A stretch of 64,000 nucleotides of DNA. Origin: Pseudoxanthomonas sp. 3HH-4. Its GTDB lineage: Bacteria > Pseudomonadota > Gammaproteobacteria > Xanthomonadales > Xanthomonadaceae. The notes below the pieces were generated by a model. That model did no database searches, was not told where the DNA came from, and saw only the letters and a list, made by a program, of their open reading frames with translations. The DNA is taken from the NCBI RefSeq assembly GCF_006716465.1, contig NZ_VFPB01000001.1, forward strand, positions 716,983 through 780,982, given 5' to 3'. This document shows, in pieces, positions 44,801-54,300 of this stretch; within the stretch, counting starts at the first letter, position 1; each line of letters begins with the position of its first letter. Both the position numbers and the translations under genes were made by a program.

Positions 44801-47800
44801 CGGTGGCGACGAACGTACGCATCAGCGATACGTTGACGCCGCTCGCGGGCCGTACCGTGCGCTTCCTGGGCGTGTCCGCGTCGACGACGGGGCCGTTCGT
44901 CGACACGGATTGCAGCGTGACCGCGGGCAGCAACCCCACGGTGGGTGCGCCGCTGGTGCTGGATTGCGTGATGCCGGGCATTGGCTTTTCCACCAACCTG
45001 CCGGGTGTGGTGGCGTCCGGCCAGACCAGCACCCTCTACCTGCGTTATGCCTACGAAACGCCGCCCGGCGCCTCCGGCGACACGCTGCTGAACTCGGCCA
45101 CCGCCAGCTCGGCGGAGACCGACACCAACCTCGCCAACAACACCGCGGACCAGGACACAACGATCCGTTCGCGCGCCGACCTGGCCGTCACCAAGACCAT
45201 GGTCGCGCTGGCACCGGATCCGGATCCCGCCGTGGCGTTGCCGCCCACCATCGGCTCGGTGTCGCTGCGACAGCCGTTCTATTACGTGATCGGCGGGGTC
45301 AACAACGGTCCGGGCGCGAGTCTCTCGCGCGACCGTACGGGCACCAGTCCGCTCAACGGCACCGGCACGGTGGTGACCGACACGCTGCCCGCGAACCTCA
45401 TCGTCACCGGCCCGATCACCTGGCGGAAAGACGGCCCCGATCCGGGTGGCGACGAGCAACCCGTCGGTACAGGCACCTGCAGCCAGGCGGGCAACACCGT
45501 CACCTGCACCCTGGGCGACATGACGGTCACCGGTCGCGCACGCATCATCGTGCCCGCGCGCTGGGATGCGTATCCCGCGGGCGGCACCAGCAATAACACC
45601 GCGACCATCGCGACCGAACAGGTCGATCCGGTCCCGGGCAACAACACGACCACCGTGCCGCTGGGCGTCACGCGCTCCAGCCTGGCGGGCGTGGTGTTTG
45701 AAGACCGTGACCGCGCCGGCGCGAACGGAGGCACCCACCAGGGTGCAGCCACCGAGCCGGCCATCGCGGGCGTGACCATCACCCTGACCGGCACCGATGC
45801 GTACGGCAACGCCGTCAATCGCAGCGCCGTCACCGCTGCCGACGGCAGTTACAGCTTCACCGATCTGTCGCCGGCCGATGCCGCCGGCTACACACTGACG
45901 CAGACGCAGCCTGCCGGCTTCGTCAACAGTCCCGTGGCCCTGCCCACAAGCGGTGGCGCGGAGCCTTCACTGGGTGGCACCTACAGCGCTGGTTCGCCCA
46001 ACTCGGTCATCGCCGCCATCCCGGTCGGCGCCGACCAGGCCGGCGTGCGCTACGACTTCCCTGAAGTGCGCCGCCCGGCGCTGTCGGGCTTCGTCTACAT
46101 CGACGGCAACTTCAACGACATCCGCGACGCGGGCGATGCGCCCATCAGCGGCGCCACGGTCGAACTGCTCGACGCCGGCAGTGGTGCCGTCGTCGCGACG
46201 ACGACGACGGACGGCAGCGGTGCCTACAGCTTCAGCAATCTGGATCCGCTGATCGTCTACACACTGCGCGAAGTGCTGCCGACCGGCAGCTACCAGAACC
46301 GTCCGACGGCGGTGAATCCCGGCCAGGTCGGCGGCGCACCGTGCGCCACGGGCTGTACGCCGGGCACCGGTGTGGCGGGTGATGCCGCCACCACCGACCG
46401 CATCAGCGGTATCGACCTGGGCGCGGGTGCCGACGGCACCGTGTTCAACTTCGGCGAAGACGCCGTGGCCGGTATTTCCGGCAGCGTCTACGTGGACCGC
46501 AATGGCAACGGCAACTTCGACGGCGGTGACGCCGGCACGGTCAATTCGCGTCCCAACGGCGGGCTGCAGGGCGTCAGCGTCACCCTGACCGGTGCAGGCG
46601 CCGACGGCATTTTCGGCAATGGCGATGATCCGGCGCCGGTGACGGTGCAGACCGATGCCTCCGGCGCCTACCAGTTCACCGACCTGGTGGTCGGGCAGGA
46701 CTACCGCGTCAGCGAAACGCAGCCCGAGGGCTATGCCGACGGCACCGAAAATCCCACCAACGCCATCGACATCGCCAACCTGCCGCCGGCCGGCTCCGCC
46801 GGCAACGACTTCGGCGAAACGCTGGGTTCACTGGCGGGCCTGGTGTTCGAGGATTTCTCGGCCACGGCCGCCAACAACAACAACGGCACCTTCGACGGTG
46901 GCGAGAATCCGATCGCCAACGTCACCGTGACGCTGACCGGTACCGATGTGCTGGGCAATGCGGTCAATGTCACCGCGCAGACCGATGCGGCCGGTGCGTA
47001 CGTGTTCCGCGACCTGCTGCCACCGCAGGCCGGCACCACGTACACGATCACCGAGACGCAGCCCACCGGCTACATCGATGGCCGGCACACACCGGGCAAT
47101 GCCGCCACGCCTGGCAGCGCCACCACGTCGAACGTCATCGACGGCATCGCGATCAATGCGGGCCAGGCGGCCACCGGCTACCTGTTCGGCGAACTCGCCA
47201 ATGCCGTCATCAGCGGCACGGTCTATCTGGACCGCAACGACAACGGCGACCAGGACGGTGGCGAACCCGGCATCCCCGGCGTCACCGTGGTCATCGAAGG
47301 CGCTGGCCCGGATGGCGTGTTCGGCACCGGCGACGATCTGCCGCCGGTCACGTTGACCACCGATGCGAACGGCGGCTACAGCTATGGCGGTGCGATCACG
47401 GGCCAGAACTACCGCATCGTCGAGACACAGTCCACCGGCCTGGCCGATGGGCAGGAGAACACCTCCAACCGCATCACGCTGACCAACCTCCCGGCCGCCG
47501 GTTCCAGCGGCAACGACTTCGGCGAACTGGCGGCATCGCTGTCCGGCAGTGTGTGGCTGGATGCCAACAACAACGGCGTGCGTGAAGCGGGTGAGAACGG
47601 CATCGCCGGTGTCAGCGTCAGCCTGCCTGCCGGCACGCTGGATGCGCTGGGCAATGCCGTCGCCGCGGCTGTGACCGACGCCAATGGCGAGTACCGCTTC
47701 GGCGATCTGCTGGCCGGCACCTATGCGGTGACCGAGCAGGTTGCGCAGCCCGTCGTGGGTGGTGTCACCACGCTCAATGGCATCACGGTGGCCGGCACTG

Positions 47801-50800
47801 TCGGTGGCACCAGCAGCGGCACCGCCACCCCCGTGACGACCGTGCCCAGCGCCATCGCAGGCATCGTCCTGCCCGCGGGCGGCGATTCGGTACAGAACAA
47901 CTTCGGTGAAACGCTGGGCGTGTCGCTGTCCGGGCGCGTGTTCTTCGACGCCAACAACGACGGCGTGCAGTCGGGCGCGGCCGAAACCGGCATCGAAGGC
48001 GTGACCCTCACCCTGACCGGCACCGATGACACCGGCGCGTCGGTGTCGGTGTCCACGACCACCGATGCGAACGGCGACTACGCCTTCGACGGCCTGCGTC
48101 CCGGCACCTACACGGTGACCGAGCCGCAGCAGCCCACCGGCACCAGCAACGGCCAGACCATCGCCGGCACCGTCGGCGGCACGTCGACCGGCACCGCCAC
48201 GCCGATCACCACCGTGCCCAGCGCGATCAGCACCATCGACCTGACCACGCCGGGCAGCGCATCGGTCGACAATCTGTTCGGCGAGATTCCGTTGAACAGC
48301 GCGATCAGCGGGCGCGTGTGGGAAGACACCGACAACGACGGCGTCATCGACCCGTCCGAGCAGGGCATCGGCAATGTGGTCGTGCGCCTGACCGGCACCG
48401 ACCTTGCCGGCAACACCATCACCCGCGAGGTGACCACTCAGCCGGATGGCAGCTATGCCTTCACCGAGCTGCCGCCTGGCACTTACACCATCACCGAGCC
48501 CGACCAACCGGCCGGCACGCTCAACGGCACCACGGTGCCCGGCACGGGTGGCGGCACGGCCACGCCGCCGACCAGCACACCGTCGGTGATCAGTGATGTC
48601 GTGTTGGGCGTGGGCGAGGAAGCCAGCGGCAACAACTTCGGTGAAGTGCCTTCCGGCAGCATCGCCGGCCGCGTCTACAACGACGGCAACAACAACGGCG
48701 TGATCGATGCCGGCGAAGGCGGCTTCCCCAACGTGCAGGTCGTGCTGACCGGCACCAATGAGCTGGGCGAAACGGTCGACGTCACCGTCACCACCGACAG
48801 CGAAGGCCGCTACCGCTTCGACGACCTGCGCCCGGGTACCTACACGGTGACCGAGCCCAACCAGCCGGCGGAGACCCTCAACGGCATCACTACGCCGGGC
48901 ACCCTCGATGGCACGTCGGTGGGCGTCGCCACGCCGGTGAGCACCACGCCGTCGGCCATCAGCGGCATCGTGTTGCCGCCGGGCGGCGATTCCATCGACA
49001 ACAACTTCGGCGAGATCGGCGATTCGCCGGACCTGGTGGTCAGCAAGACCGCCACGCCCACCACGTTCACCGTCAACAACCCGGGCAGTTACACCATCCG
49101 CGTACGCAACATCGGCCAGCAGCCGAGCGCGGGTGAGTACGTGGTGGAAGACCGCCTGCCTGCCGGCCTCACGCTGGCGGCCACGCCGACCGGCAACGGC
49201 TGGACCTGCACCGGCGCTTCCGGCGACAACCGCTTCCGCTGCAGCAGCGGCGCGGTGATCGCGGCGGGTGCCACGCTGGCCGATGCCATCGTCGCGCAGG
49301 TTCGCGTGGATGCGTCGGCGGCGACCGGTTCGCCGGTCAACAACGCCGTGCTGGTGGAAGGCGGCGGCGAGAACGAGTTCCGCACGCCGACCACCGACGA
49401 GCGCGCCGACTTCGAAGGCAATCCGGCCGACCTGCCGGTGTGCGATCCGGCGATCACGCAGAACGCGTGCCGCCTGCCCACCGCCGTGCAGTTGTCTGCT
49501 TCGGTGTCGGGCACGGTGTGGTTCGACCAGGGCAGCGAGTTCGGCCTGATCGATGGCGGCGACCGTCGCCTGTCCGGCTGGGTGGTGGAAGTGGTGAACG
49601 GCAGCGGCCAGGTCGTCGGCACGGCGACCACGGGCGCGGACGGTACGTACTCGATCGCCGACCAGGTGCCGGGCATCCCGCTGGCCATCCGTTTCCGCGA
49701 CCCGGCGACGGGCGTGGTCTGGGGCCTGCCGGTCAGTGGCGAAACCGTCACCGGTCCGCCAGTGCCGTGCGATGCGGGCGGTGCCGTCGCCAACGGCACG
49801 GCCAGTTCGTGCCGCAGCAGCGACAACGGCTTCACGCATCTGGCGGTGGTACTGGCGCCGGGCGCCAACCTGCCGCAGCAGAGCCTGCCGCTGAATCCCG
49901 GTGGCGTGGTGTACGACGCGACCACGCGCACGCCGGTGCCCGGCTCACGCGTCACGCTCACGCCGGTGGGTACCTGCGCGGGCTACGCGCCCGAGCAGCA
50001 CGTGCTGAATGCCGCGCTGGGCGGTTACACCGTGCAGGGCACGTCGGTGTCGATGACGGTCGGTGCGGAAGGCTTCTACCAGTTCCTGCTGGGTCCGGAT
50101 GCGCCTGCCTCGTGCCGCTTCCAGCTGGAAGTAACGCCGCCGGCCGGCTACACGTTCGAGTCCGGCATGATCCCGGCGGAAACCGCACCGCTGTCGCCGC
50201 CGTCCACGCCGGGCGTGGGGCATCCGGTGCAGACCAATGCCACCGCGCCGACGGCGCCGGTGGGCACGGAAACCCGCTACTACCTGGAGCTGACGCTGGG
50301 TTCGGGCGTGGCGGTGCCGGTGCACAACCACATCCCGCTCGACCCGCAGGTCGCACCGGGCCTGGTCATCACCAAGACCGGCGACCGCAAGACGGTGGAA
50401 GTGGGCGACAGCCTGGTCTACACCATCACCATCCGCCAGACGGCAGGTGCGTCGATGGGCACGGTCAACGTGGTCGACCGACTGCCGCACGGGTTCACCT
50501 TCATCGACGGCACCGCGCGTGTCGATGGTGCAGGCATCGCCAATCCGCTGGGCAAGCCCGGCCCGACGCTGGTGTTCGATGTCGGTCCGCTCGCCGTCGG
50601 CGCGCAGAAGACGCTCAGCTATCGCGTCCGCGTTGGCGTGGGCAGCATGCAGGGCGATGGCATCAACCGGGCGCGTGCCCACGGCTGCTCGATCGACGGC
50701 GGTTGCGTGGATCCGACCACGCTGGCGCCGTACCCGAACGGAGGCGTGGTGCCGTCCAATCCGGCCGAGTACCGCGTGATCGTCAGCGGTGGCGTGTTCA

Positions 50801-51327
50801 CCGACGAAGGTTGCGTGCTGGGCAAGATCTTCGTGGACTGCAACGTCAACCACGTGCAGGACCGCGAAGAGATCGGCATCCCCGGCGTACGCATGTACTT
50901 CGAGGACGGCACCTGGATGGTCAGCGACTCGGAAGGCAAGTACAGCTATTGCGGCCTGCCGCCGAAGAGCCACACGCTGAAGGTCGATGCGTCCACGCTG
51001 CCGGTCGGCTCGCGCCTGACCACCAGCAGCAACCGCAACCTGGGCGATGCGGATAGCCTCTTCATCGACCTGAAGAACGGCGAGCTGCACCGCGCGGACT
51101 TCATCGAGGGCAGCTGCTCCAACCCGGTGATGGAACAGGTGAAGGCGCGCCGCACACAGGGCGAGATCCGCGCGCCGGAGACCGAACGCAACCAGCAACC
51201 GTTGCGCTTCGACAGCAAGCCGGCGCGCGCGCCGCAGCAGGCCACCGATTCGGCCAACCAGCAGCCGATCGTCGCGCCGAGGCCGACCGCCACGAATGGG
51301 GAAGAAGGCAAGGAGGTGCAGCCATGA
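41809..51327 (+). CDS. Giant exported DUF11 / SdrD_B repeat protein (3172 residues)
   Basis: Start GTG 41809 follows AGGGGAAAG. A long n-region and hydrophobic segment (WMTLATWLLAPVALAADLQ, residues about 34-52) form the signal. Next come about eight DUF11 Ig-like domains of 120-190 residues (to about residue 1290), each with a T-Y-T-L-T-x-x-N-x-G-P-type strand and D-x-L-P. About nine SdrD_B/CnaB-like domains follow (residues about 1290-2405) with Ca-binding-like loops such as DANNDGVQSG and DTDNDGVIDPSE. Then DUF11, SdrD_B, a carboxypeptidase-regulatory-like part, DUF11, and a final cysteine-bearing SdrD_B (CVLGKIFVDCNVNHVQDREE). The tail is rich in Gln, Arg and Pro. No LPXTG, autotransporter or type-I tail is seen. 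It is probably a surface fibre or adhesin exported by Sec and held by the next two gene products. Confidence 0.9.
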   Translation: MKEQGEPTLIGGCARARVGSTGWSLRNRSRTWRWMTLATWLLAPVALAADLQITDLSDTGYDPTPAGGEVVYNVTVENGAADTVPNAVVIFDLPAGTTAGTLPAFCSADAGVPARVVCAVGELVGTQTAQGAPVSFQLGVDTGGQAPGTVTMRGAIGFGTAVPPAGTPITALTPGDAFFASDTNTANNQRNEATTLTTAGDLRLIKSATPDPVVGGAEVTYTLTVFNDGPSASTNFRVVDTLPAAATYVASSFNGPGWTFNSGTMTATHAGTLAVGSSSSFTFRARVNAGSGNIINAATVEAIGTPDADPSNNNADVTTSITPGADLALSKAAAPAPAIAGQSVTFTLTARNLGPSVAQNVSLTDALPAGFVITGGTQPGGWTCSNDGANGTRTCTRAAAMPVGAVETLTIVATVPSTGANSSGDVTNTATITSTTPDPNGPVLGVNNNDGSVTFTVLADGADLSMTKSKSPALVAVWDGIGPDTDSRMTSLIRVRNLGPRAASGQVQVVDELAAGEEFVSASGPWTCAVDNPYAVPPARQRVTCDLNAGSLPLAVNTNSPQLQIISRARAAGALTNTACTGGSNGSVEPLTAGGIDQDPEAGNDCSGAGTRTTDERADLRIAKQTNGPGDADNVLTAAQDTVTYTLTITNDGPDSTTGIVVNDAIPGFVAGRTTVSANAPAGWNCTTGGSVVCRSGTTALANGASASIVLTVQRALFDSAGLGAGTCGGVPTTNAFCNTAGVGIDAAVAGSVGEINAGNNNASDWLRIDRVANVQTTTKSITSGATGQAGVNTTYVMSFRNQGPSTAPGVVFRDVFTLPADDAGFVLMSATRTGGGTAACTATPGPGITTAPAAGGVSYANPTAGTAQVTLTCAPLALANGQTESLTVVIRPNVNVGNTGRVFTNVADFFFDRNNDGTPDPASGSDANGSFDFNTDDSAGDDQRSASLPFNSGSVDLITNKVDTGFAGGVDPLGYDAVTPANNAITYRVTVRNNGPSVATNVRISDTLTPLAGRTVRFLGVSASTTGPFVDTDCSVTAGSNPTVGAPLVLDCVMPGIGFSTNLPGVVASGQTSTLYLRYAYETPPGASGDTLLNSATASSAETDTNLANNTADQDTTIRSRADLAVTKTMVALAPDPDPAVALPPTIGSVSLRQPFYYVIGGVNNGPGASLSRDRTGTSPLNGTGTVVTDTLPANLIVTGPITWRKDGPDPGGDEQPVGTGTCSQAGNTVTCTLGDMTVTGRARIIVPARWDAYPAGGTSNNTATIATEQVDPVPGNNTTTVPLGVTRSSLAGVVFEDRDRAGANGGTHQGAATEPAIAGVTITLTGTDAYGNAVNRSAVTAADGSYSFTDLSPADAAGYTLTQTQPAGFVNSPVALPTSGGAEPSLGGTYSAGSPNSVIAAIPVGADQAGVRYDFPEVRRPALSGFVYIDGNFNDIRDAGDAPISGATVELLDAGSGAVVATTTTDGSGAYSFSNLDPLIVYTLREVLPTGSYQNRPTAVNPGQVGGAPCATGCTPGTGVAGDAATTDRISGIDLGAGADGTVFNFGEDAVAGISGSVYVDRNGNGNFDGGDAGTVNSRPNGGLQGVSVTLTGAGADGIFGNGDDPAPVTVQTDASGAYQFTDLVVGQDYRVSETQPEGYADGTENPTNAIDIANLPPAGSAGNDFGETLGSLAGLVFEDFSATAANNNNGTFDGGENPIANVTVTLTGTDVLGNAVNVTAQTDAAGAYVFRDLLPPQAGTTYTITETQPTGYIDGRHTPGNAATPGSATTSNVIDGIAINAGQAATGYLFGELANAVISGTVYLDRNDNGDQDGGEPGIPGVTVVIEGAGPDGVFGTGDDLPPVTLTTDANGGYSYGGAITGQNYRIVETQSTGLADGQENTSNRITLTNLPAAGSSGNDFGELAASLSGSVWLDANNNGVREAGENGIAGVSVSLPAGTLDALGNAVAAAVTDANGEYRFGDLLAGTYAVTEQVAQPVVGGVTTLNGITVAGTVGGTSSGTATPVTTVPSAIAGIVLPAGGDSVQNNFGETLGVSLSGRVFFDANNDGVQSGAAETGIEGVTLTLTGTDDTGASVSVSTTTDANGDYAFDGLRPGTYTVTEPQQPTGTSNGQTIAGTVGGTSTGTATPITTVPSAISTIDLTTPGSASVDNLFGEIPLNSAISGRVWEDTDNDGVIDPSEQGIGNVVVRLTGTDLAGNTITREVTTQPDGSYAFTELPPGTYTITEPDQPAGTLNGTTVPGTGGGTATPPTSTPSVISDVVLGVGEEASGNNFGEVPSGSIAGRVYNDGNNNGVIDAGEGGFPNVQVVLTGTNELGETVDVTVTTDSEGRYRFDDLRPGTYTVTEPNQPAETLNGITTPGTLDGTSVGVATPVSTTPSAISGIVLPPGGDSIDNNFGEIGDSPDLVVSKTATPTTFTVNNPGSYTIRVRNIGQQPSAGEYVVEDRLPAGLTLAATPTGNGWTCTGASGDNRFRCSSGAVIAAGATLADAIVAQVRVDASAATGSPVNNAVLVEGGGENEFRTPTTDERADFEGNPADLPVCDPAITQNACRLPTAVQLSASVSGTVWFDQGSEFGLIDGGDRRLSGWVVEVVNGSGQVVGTATTGADGTYSIADQVPGIPLAIRFRDPATGVVWGLPVSGETVTGPPVPCDAGGAVANGTASSCRSSDNGFTHLAVVLAPGANLPQQSLPLNPGGVVYDATTRTPVPGSRVTLTPVGTCAGYAPEQHVLNAALGGYTVQGTSVSMTVGAEGFYQFLLGPDAPASCRFQLEVTPPAGYTFESGMIPAETAPLSPPSTPGVGHPVQTNATAPTAPVGTETRYYLELTLGSGVAVPVHNHIPLDPQVAPGLVITKTGDRKTVEVGDSLVYTITIRQTAGASMGTVNVVDRLPHGFTFIDGTARVDGAGIANPLGKPGPTLVFDVGPLAVGAQKTLSYRVRVGVGSMQGDGINRARAHGCSIDGGCVDPTTLAPYPNGGVVPSNPAEYRVIVSGGVFTDEGCVLGKIFVDCNVNHVQDREEIGIPGVRMYFEDGTWMVSDSEGKYSYCGLPPKSHTLKVDASTLPVGSRLTTSSNRNLGDADSLFIDLKNGELHRADFIEGSCSNPVMEQVKARRTQGEIRAPETERNQQPLRFDSKPARAPQQATDSANQQPIVAPRPTATNGEEGKEVQP
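41846..41858. repeat. GC dinucleotide run in 5' coding part of giant gene
   Basis: Thirteen bases of alternating G and C lie in codons 13-17. A change by one unit would shift frame before the signal peptide. At six and a half units it is short, and a similar run occurs by chance at about 7560. Confidence 0.4.
47530..49020 (+). repeat. Tandem SdrD_B module array (four units of about 120-130 codons)
   Basis: Four adjacent units begin near 47530, 47920, 48298 and 48655. Each has SLSG-x-V-x-x-D-x-N-N-D-G-V, then L-T-G-T-D, D-A-N-G-x-Y-x-F, GTYTVTEPxQP, and a linker with NGxTxxGTxGGT…TATPxTTxPSAI ending NNFGE. The linker is found only in these units, marking recent internal duplication. Confidence 0.8.
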
Positions 51328-54300
51328 GCCGCATTCCCTCCCGCCCCTCATCTCTGTCGGAAGCCAAGCCCATGCGTGTCACGCGTCACTCCCATCATCC
51401 GCTGGCGCTCGCTCTCGCGCTGGCCATCGTGCCCACGCTGGCGACGGCACAGACCGTATCCGGCGACCAGCGCTTCACGCCCGTGCTGGGGCAGGGCACC
51501 CCACTGTTCCCGCAATCCCCGCAGCTGCAGGACACCGCGTCGCAACCGCTGTACGCGCAACCGGGCAACGTGGACTACCGCGTCAACGTGGGTGTCGACC
51601 GCGTGGTGGTCGATGTCGACCGCGACGGCGTCCCGGCCGACGGCCAGTCGCCGGTGCGTGTGGTGGTGCAGCTGTTCGATGCAGACGGCAAGCCGATGGC
51701 GGGCGACGCGTTCGCAACCATCGAGCACACCGGTGGGCGTATCAAGCTGCCGGACGGACGCACCGACGAACTCGGTCCCGGTCGGCTGGATGCCGACAAG
51801 GCCACGCCCGGCGTGCAGCTTCCCGTGCGCGACGGCAGGGCCGAATTCGAACTGCTCGCGCCGCACGATCCGCAGGACGTGCTGCTGCGGGTGACGTCGG
51901 GCGCGCACAGTGCCGAAGGCGTGGTCGGCTTCGTGCCGGAAATGCGCGACATGATCGCCACCGGCCTGATCGAAGGCGTGATCAATTTCCGCCGCAATGG
52001 CGACGGGCTGATCAACGGTACCCAGCGCGGCGATGGCTTCGAGCGCGAGATCCGTCGCTGGGAGAAGCAGTTCAACAGCGGCAAGGCCAACGGTGCGGCG
52101 CGTGCGGCGTTCTTCGCCAAGGGCACCATCAAGGGTGAATACCTTCTCACCGCGGCCTACGATTCCGACAAGGAGGTGCGTGCCCGCCTGTTGCGCGACA
52201 TCCAGCCGGAAGAGTTCTACCCCGTATACGGCGACGCGTCGCTGCGCGGCTTCGATGCGCGTTCGGCCGAACGCCTGTACGTGCGCGTGGACAAGGGCCG
52301 CAGCTACCTGCTGTACGGCGATTTCCAGACCGGCGACAACCTCGCGACGCAGACCGGCGTGGATGCAGGCACCCGCGCCGCGCCGCGCGTGCTGGGTACC
52401 TATAACCGTACCGCCACCGGCCTGGGCTGGCACTTCGAGAATGCACGCGTGCGCGGCAATGTCTTCGCCATTGAGGATTCGCTGCGCCAGGTGATCGAAG
52501 AGCTTCCCGCTTCCGGCAGCGGTCCTTACGGCCTGCGCAACAACGCGGTGCTGGAAGGCAGCGAGCGCGTGGAGGTGGTCGTCCGCGACCGCAACCAGCC
52601 TTCGCGCATCGTCTCGGTGCGTCCGCTGGGGCGGCTGGTGGACTACAGCTTCGAGCCGTTCTCCGGCCGCATCCTGCTCAACAGCTTCCTGCCGTCGTTC
52701 GACAGCGACCTCAATCCCGTTTCGCTGCGCATCACCTACGAACTGGACCAGGGAACCGAGAAGTTCCTGGTACTGGGCGCGGATGCGCAGCTGCGCGTGG
52801 GCGAGCACGGCGAGATCGGCGGCTCGTACGTGGACGACCGCAATCCGTTCGCCGCCTTCGAGATGGGCAGCGCGAACATCGGCTACCGCTTGGGCGCGAA
52901 TACGTGGCTGGTGGCCGAAGCCGCGCGCACGCGCAGCGAAGTGAACACCAACTCGGTCAACCAGTACGGCACGCCCGCGCTGCAGGGCCTCAGCGGGCTG
53001 GTGGAAGGCAACGCGTGGCGGGTGGAGCTGGGACACGCCAGCGAGGACGTGGACCTGAAGCTGTTCGCCGGCCAGTCCGATCCGGAGTTCAACAATCCCG
53101 CTTCGCCGCTGTACGGCGGCCGCGGCGAGTACAGCCTGACCACGCGCTGGCGTCTCAACGACCGGTTCGAGCTGTATGCCGAAGGGTTGCGCAGCGAAGA
53201 CCGCAATCCCGACGGTGGCGAACGCAACGCCGCCAGCGCCGGCACGCGGGTGAAGCTGACCGACAAGCTGACGCTGGATGTCGGCTACCGCGCCATCCGC
53301 GAGACCGTGGGCGCCTACTACACCTGGGCCACCAACAGCGGCTACGGCAACATCGGCGGATTGTCCGGTGGCTATGCCACCGGCGCCGGCGGTGGTGCGC
53401 TGGGCTATGGCCAGCAACCGCTCGATCCGTTGACCGGCCTGCCGATCATCAGCAGCGGCAATCCGAACGACGTGGCCAGCGGCCTGCCGGTGGGCACCGA
53501 ACTGTCCTCGGACATGCTGCGCATCGGCGTGGGCTATCGCGCCAGCGACCGCTTCAGCCTGGGCGGCGAAGTGGAGCAGGACATCCATGGGGAGGACCGC
53601 AACCGCGTGGCGCTCGGCATGGACTACCAGCTGCGCGAACGCAGTCGCGTGTATGGCCGTTACGAAAAGCAGACCGGCATCAGCGGCGTCAACGGCCTGA
53701 CCCAGGATGGCCGCGAAGCCGACACGCTCGCGCTGGGCGTGGATACCAGCTTCATCAAGGATACGCAGCTGTTCTCGGAGTACCGGCTGCGTGACGCCAT
53801 CGCAGGCCGCGACATCCAGGCCGCGTCGGGCATCCGCAACCGCTGGGACCTGCGCGAGGGACTGCGCCTGGATACGTCGTTGGAACATACCAACGTGATC
53901 TCCGGCAACGTCGGCGATTCGACCGGCATCGGCGTCGCACTGGACTACACGGCCAATCCGATGTGGCGCGGCAGCATGCGCGTGGAGCACCGCATCTCCG
54001 ACGACGTGGCCGGCACGCCGACCAACGAGGGCTACAACACCACGTTGCTGCAGTTCCTGGCGGCCCGCAAGCTGAGCCGCGACTGGACGCTGCTGGCACG
54101 CAACTACCTGCTGCGGACCGAGTACGACGCGCGCGGCGACGTATTGCAGGACCGCTTCCAGATCGGTGCGGCGTACCGCGACACGGACACCAACCGCGTC
54201 AACGCGCTGGCCCGCTACGAGTACAAGCTGGAGAAGGACGAGAGCGGCATGGACGGCTCGGGCTTCGGTTCGGACACGGGCCAGGACATCCGCACCAGCG

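Noticed and set aside
41806-45738. 1310-codon open frame antisense to the giant DUF11 gene
   Set aside because: Composition is dominated by Arg, His, Ala and Val repeats with no domain or signal. It results from GC-rich codon bias on the true strand, whose product has clear domains.
47530-49020. CRISPR-like periodic repeats
   Set aside because: The repeats are in-frame protein modules of about 370 bases, not short identical repeats with spacers.
46828-49839. 1003-codon antisense frame in the SdrD_B region
   Set aside because: Low-complexity, repeats mirror the sense-strand modules, and no ribosome-binding site or recognisable sequence. A shadow frame.
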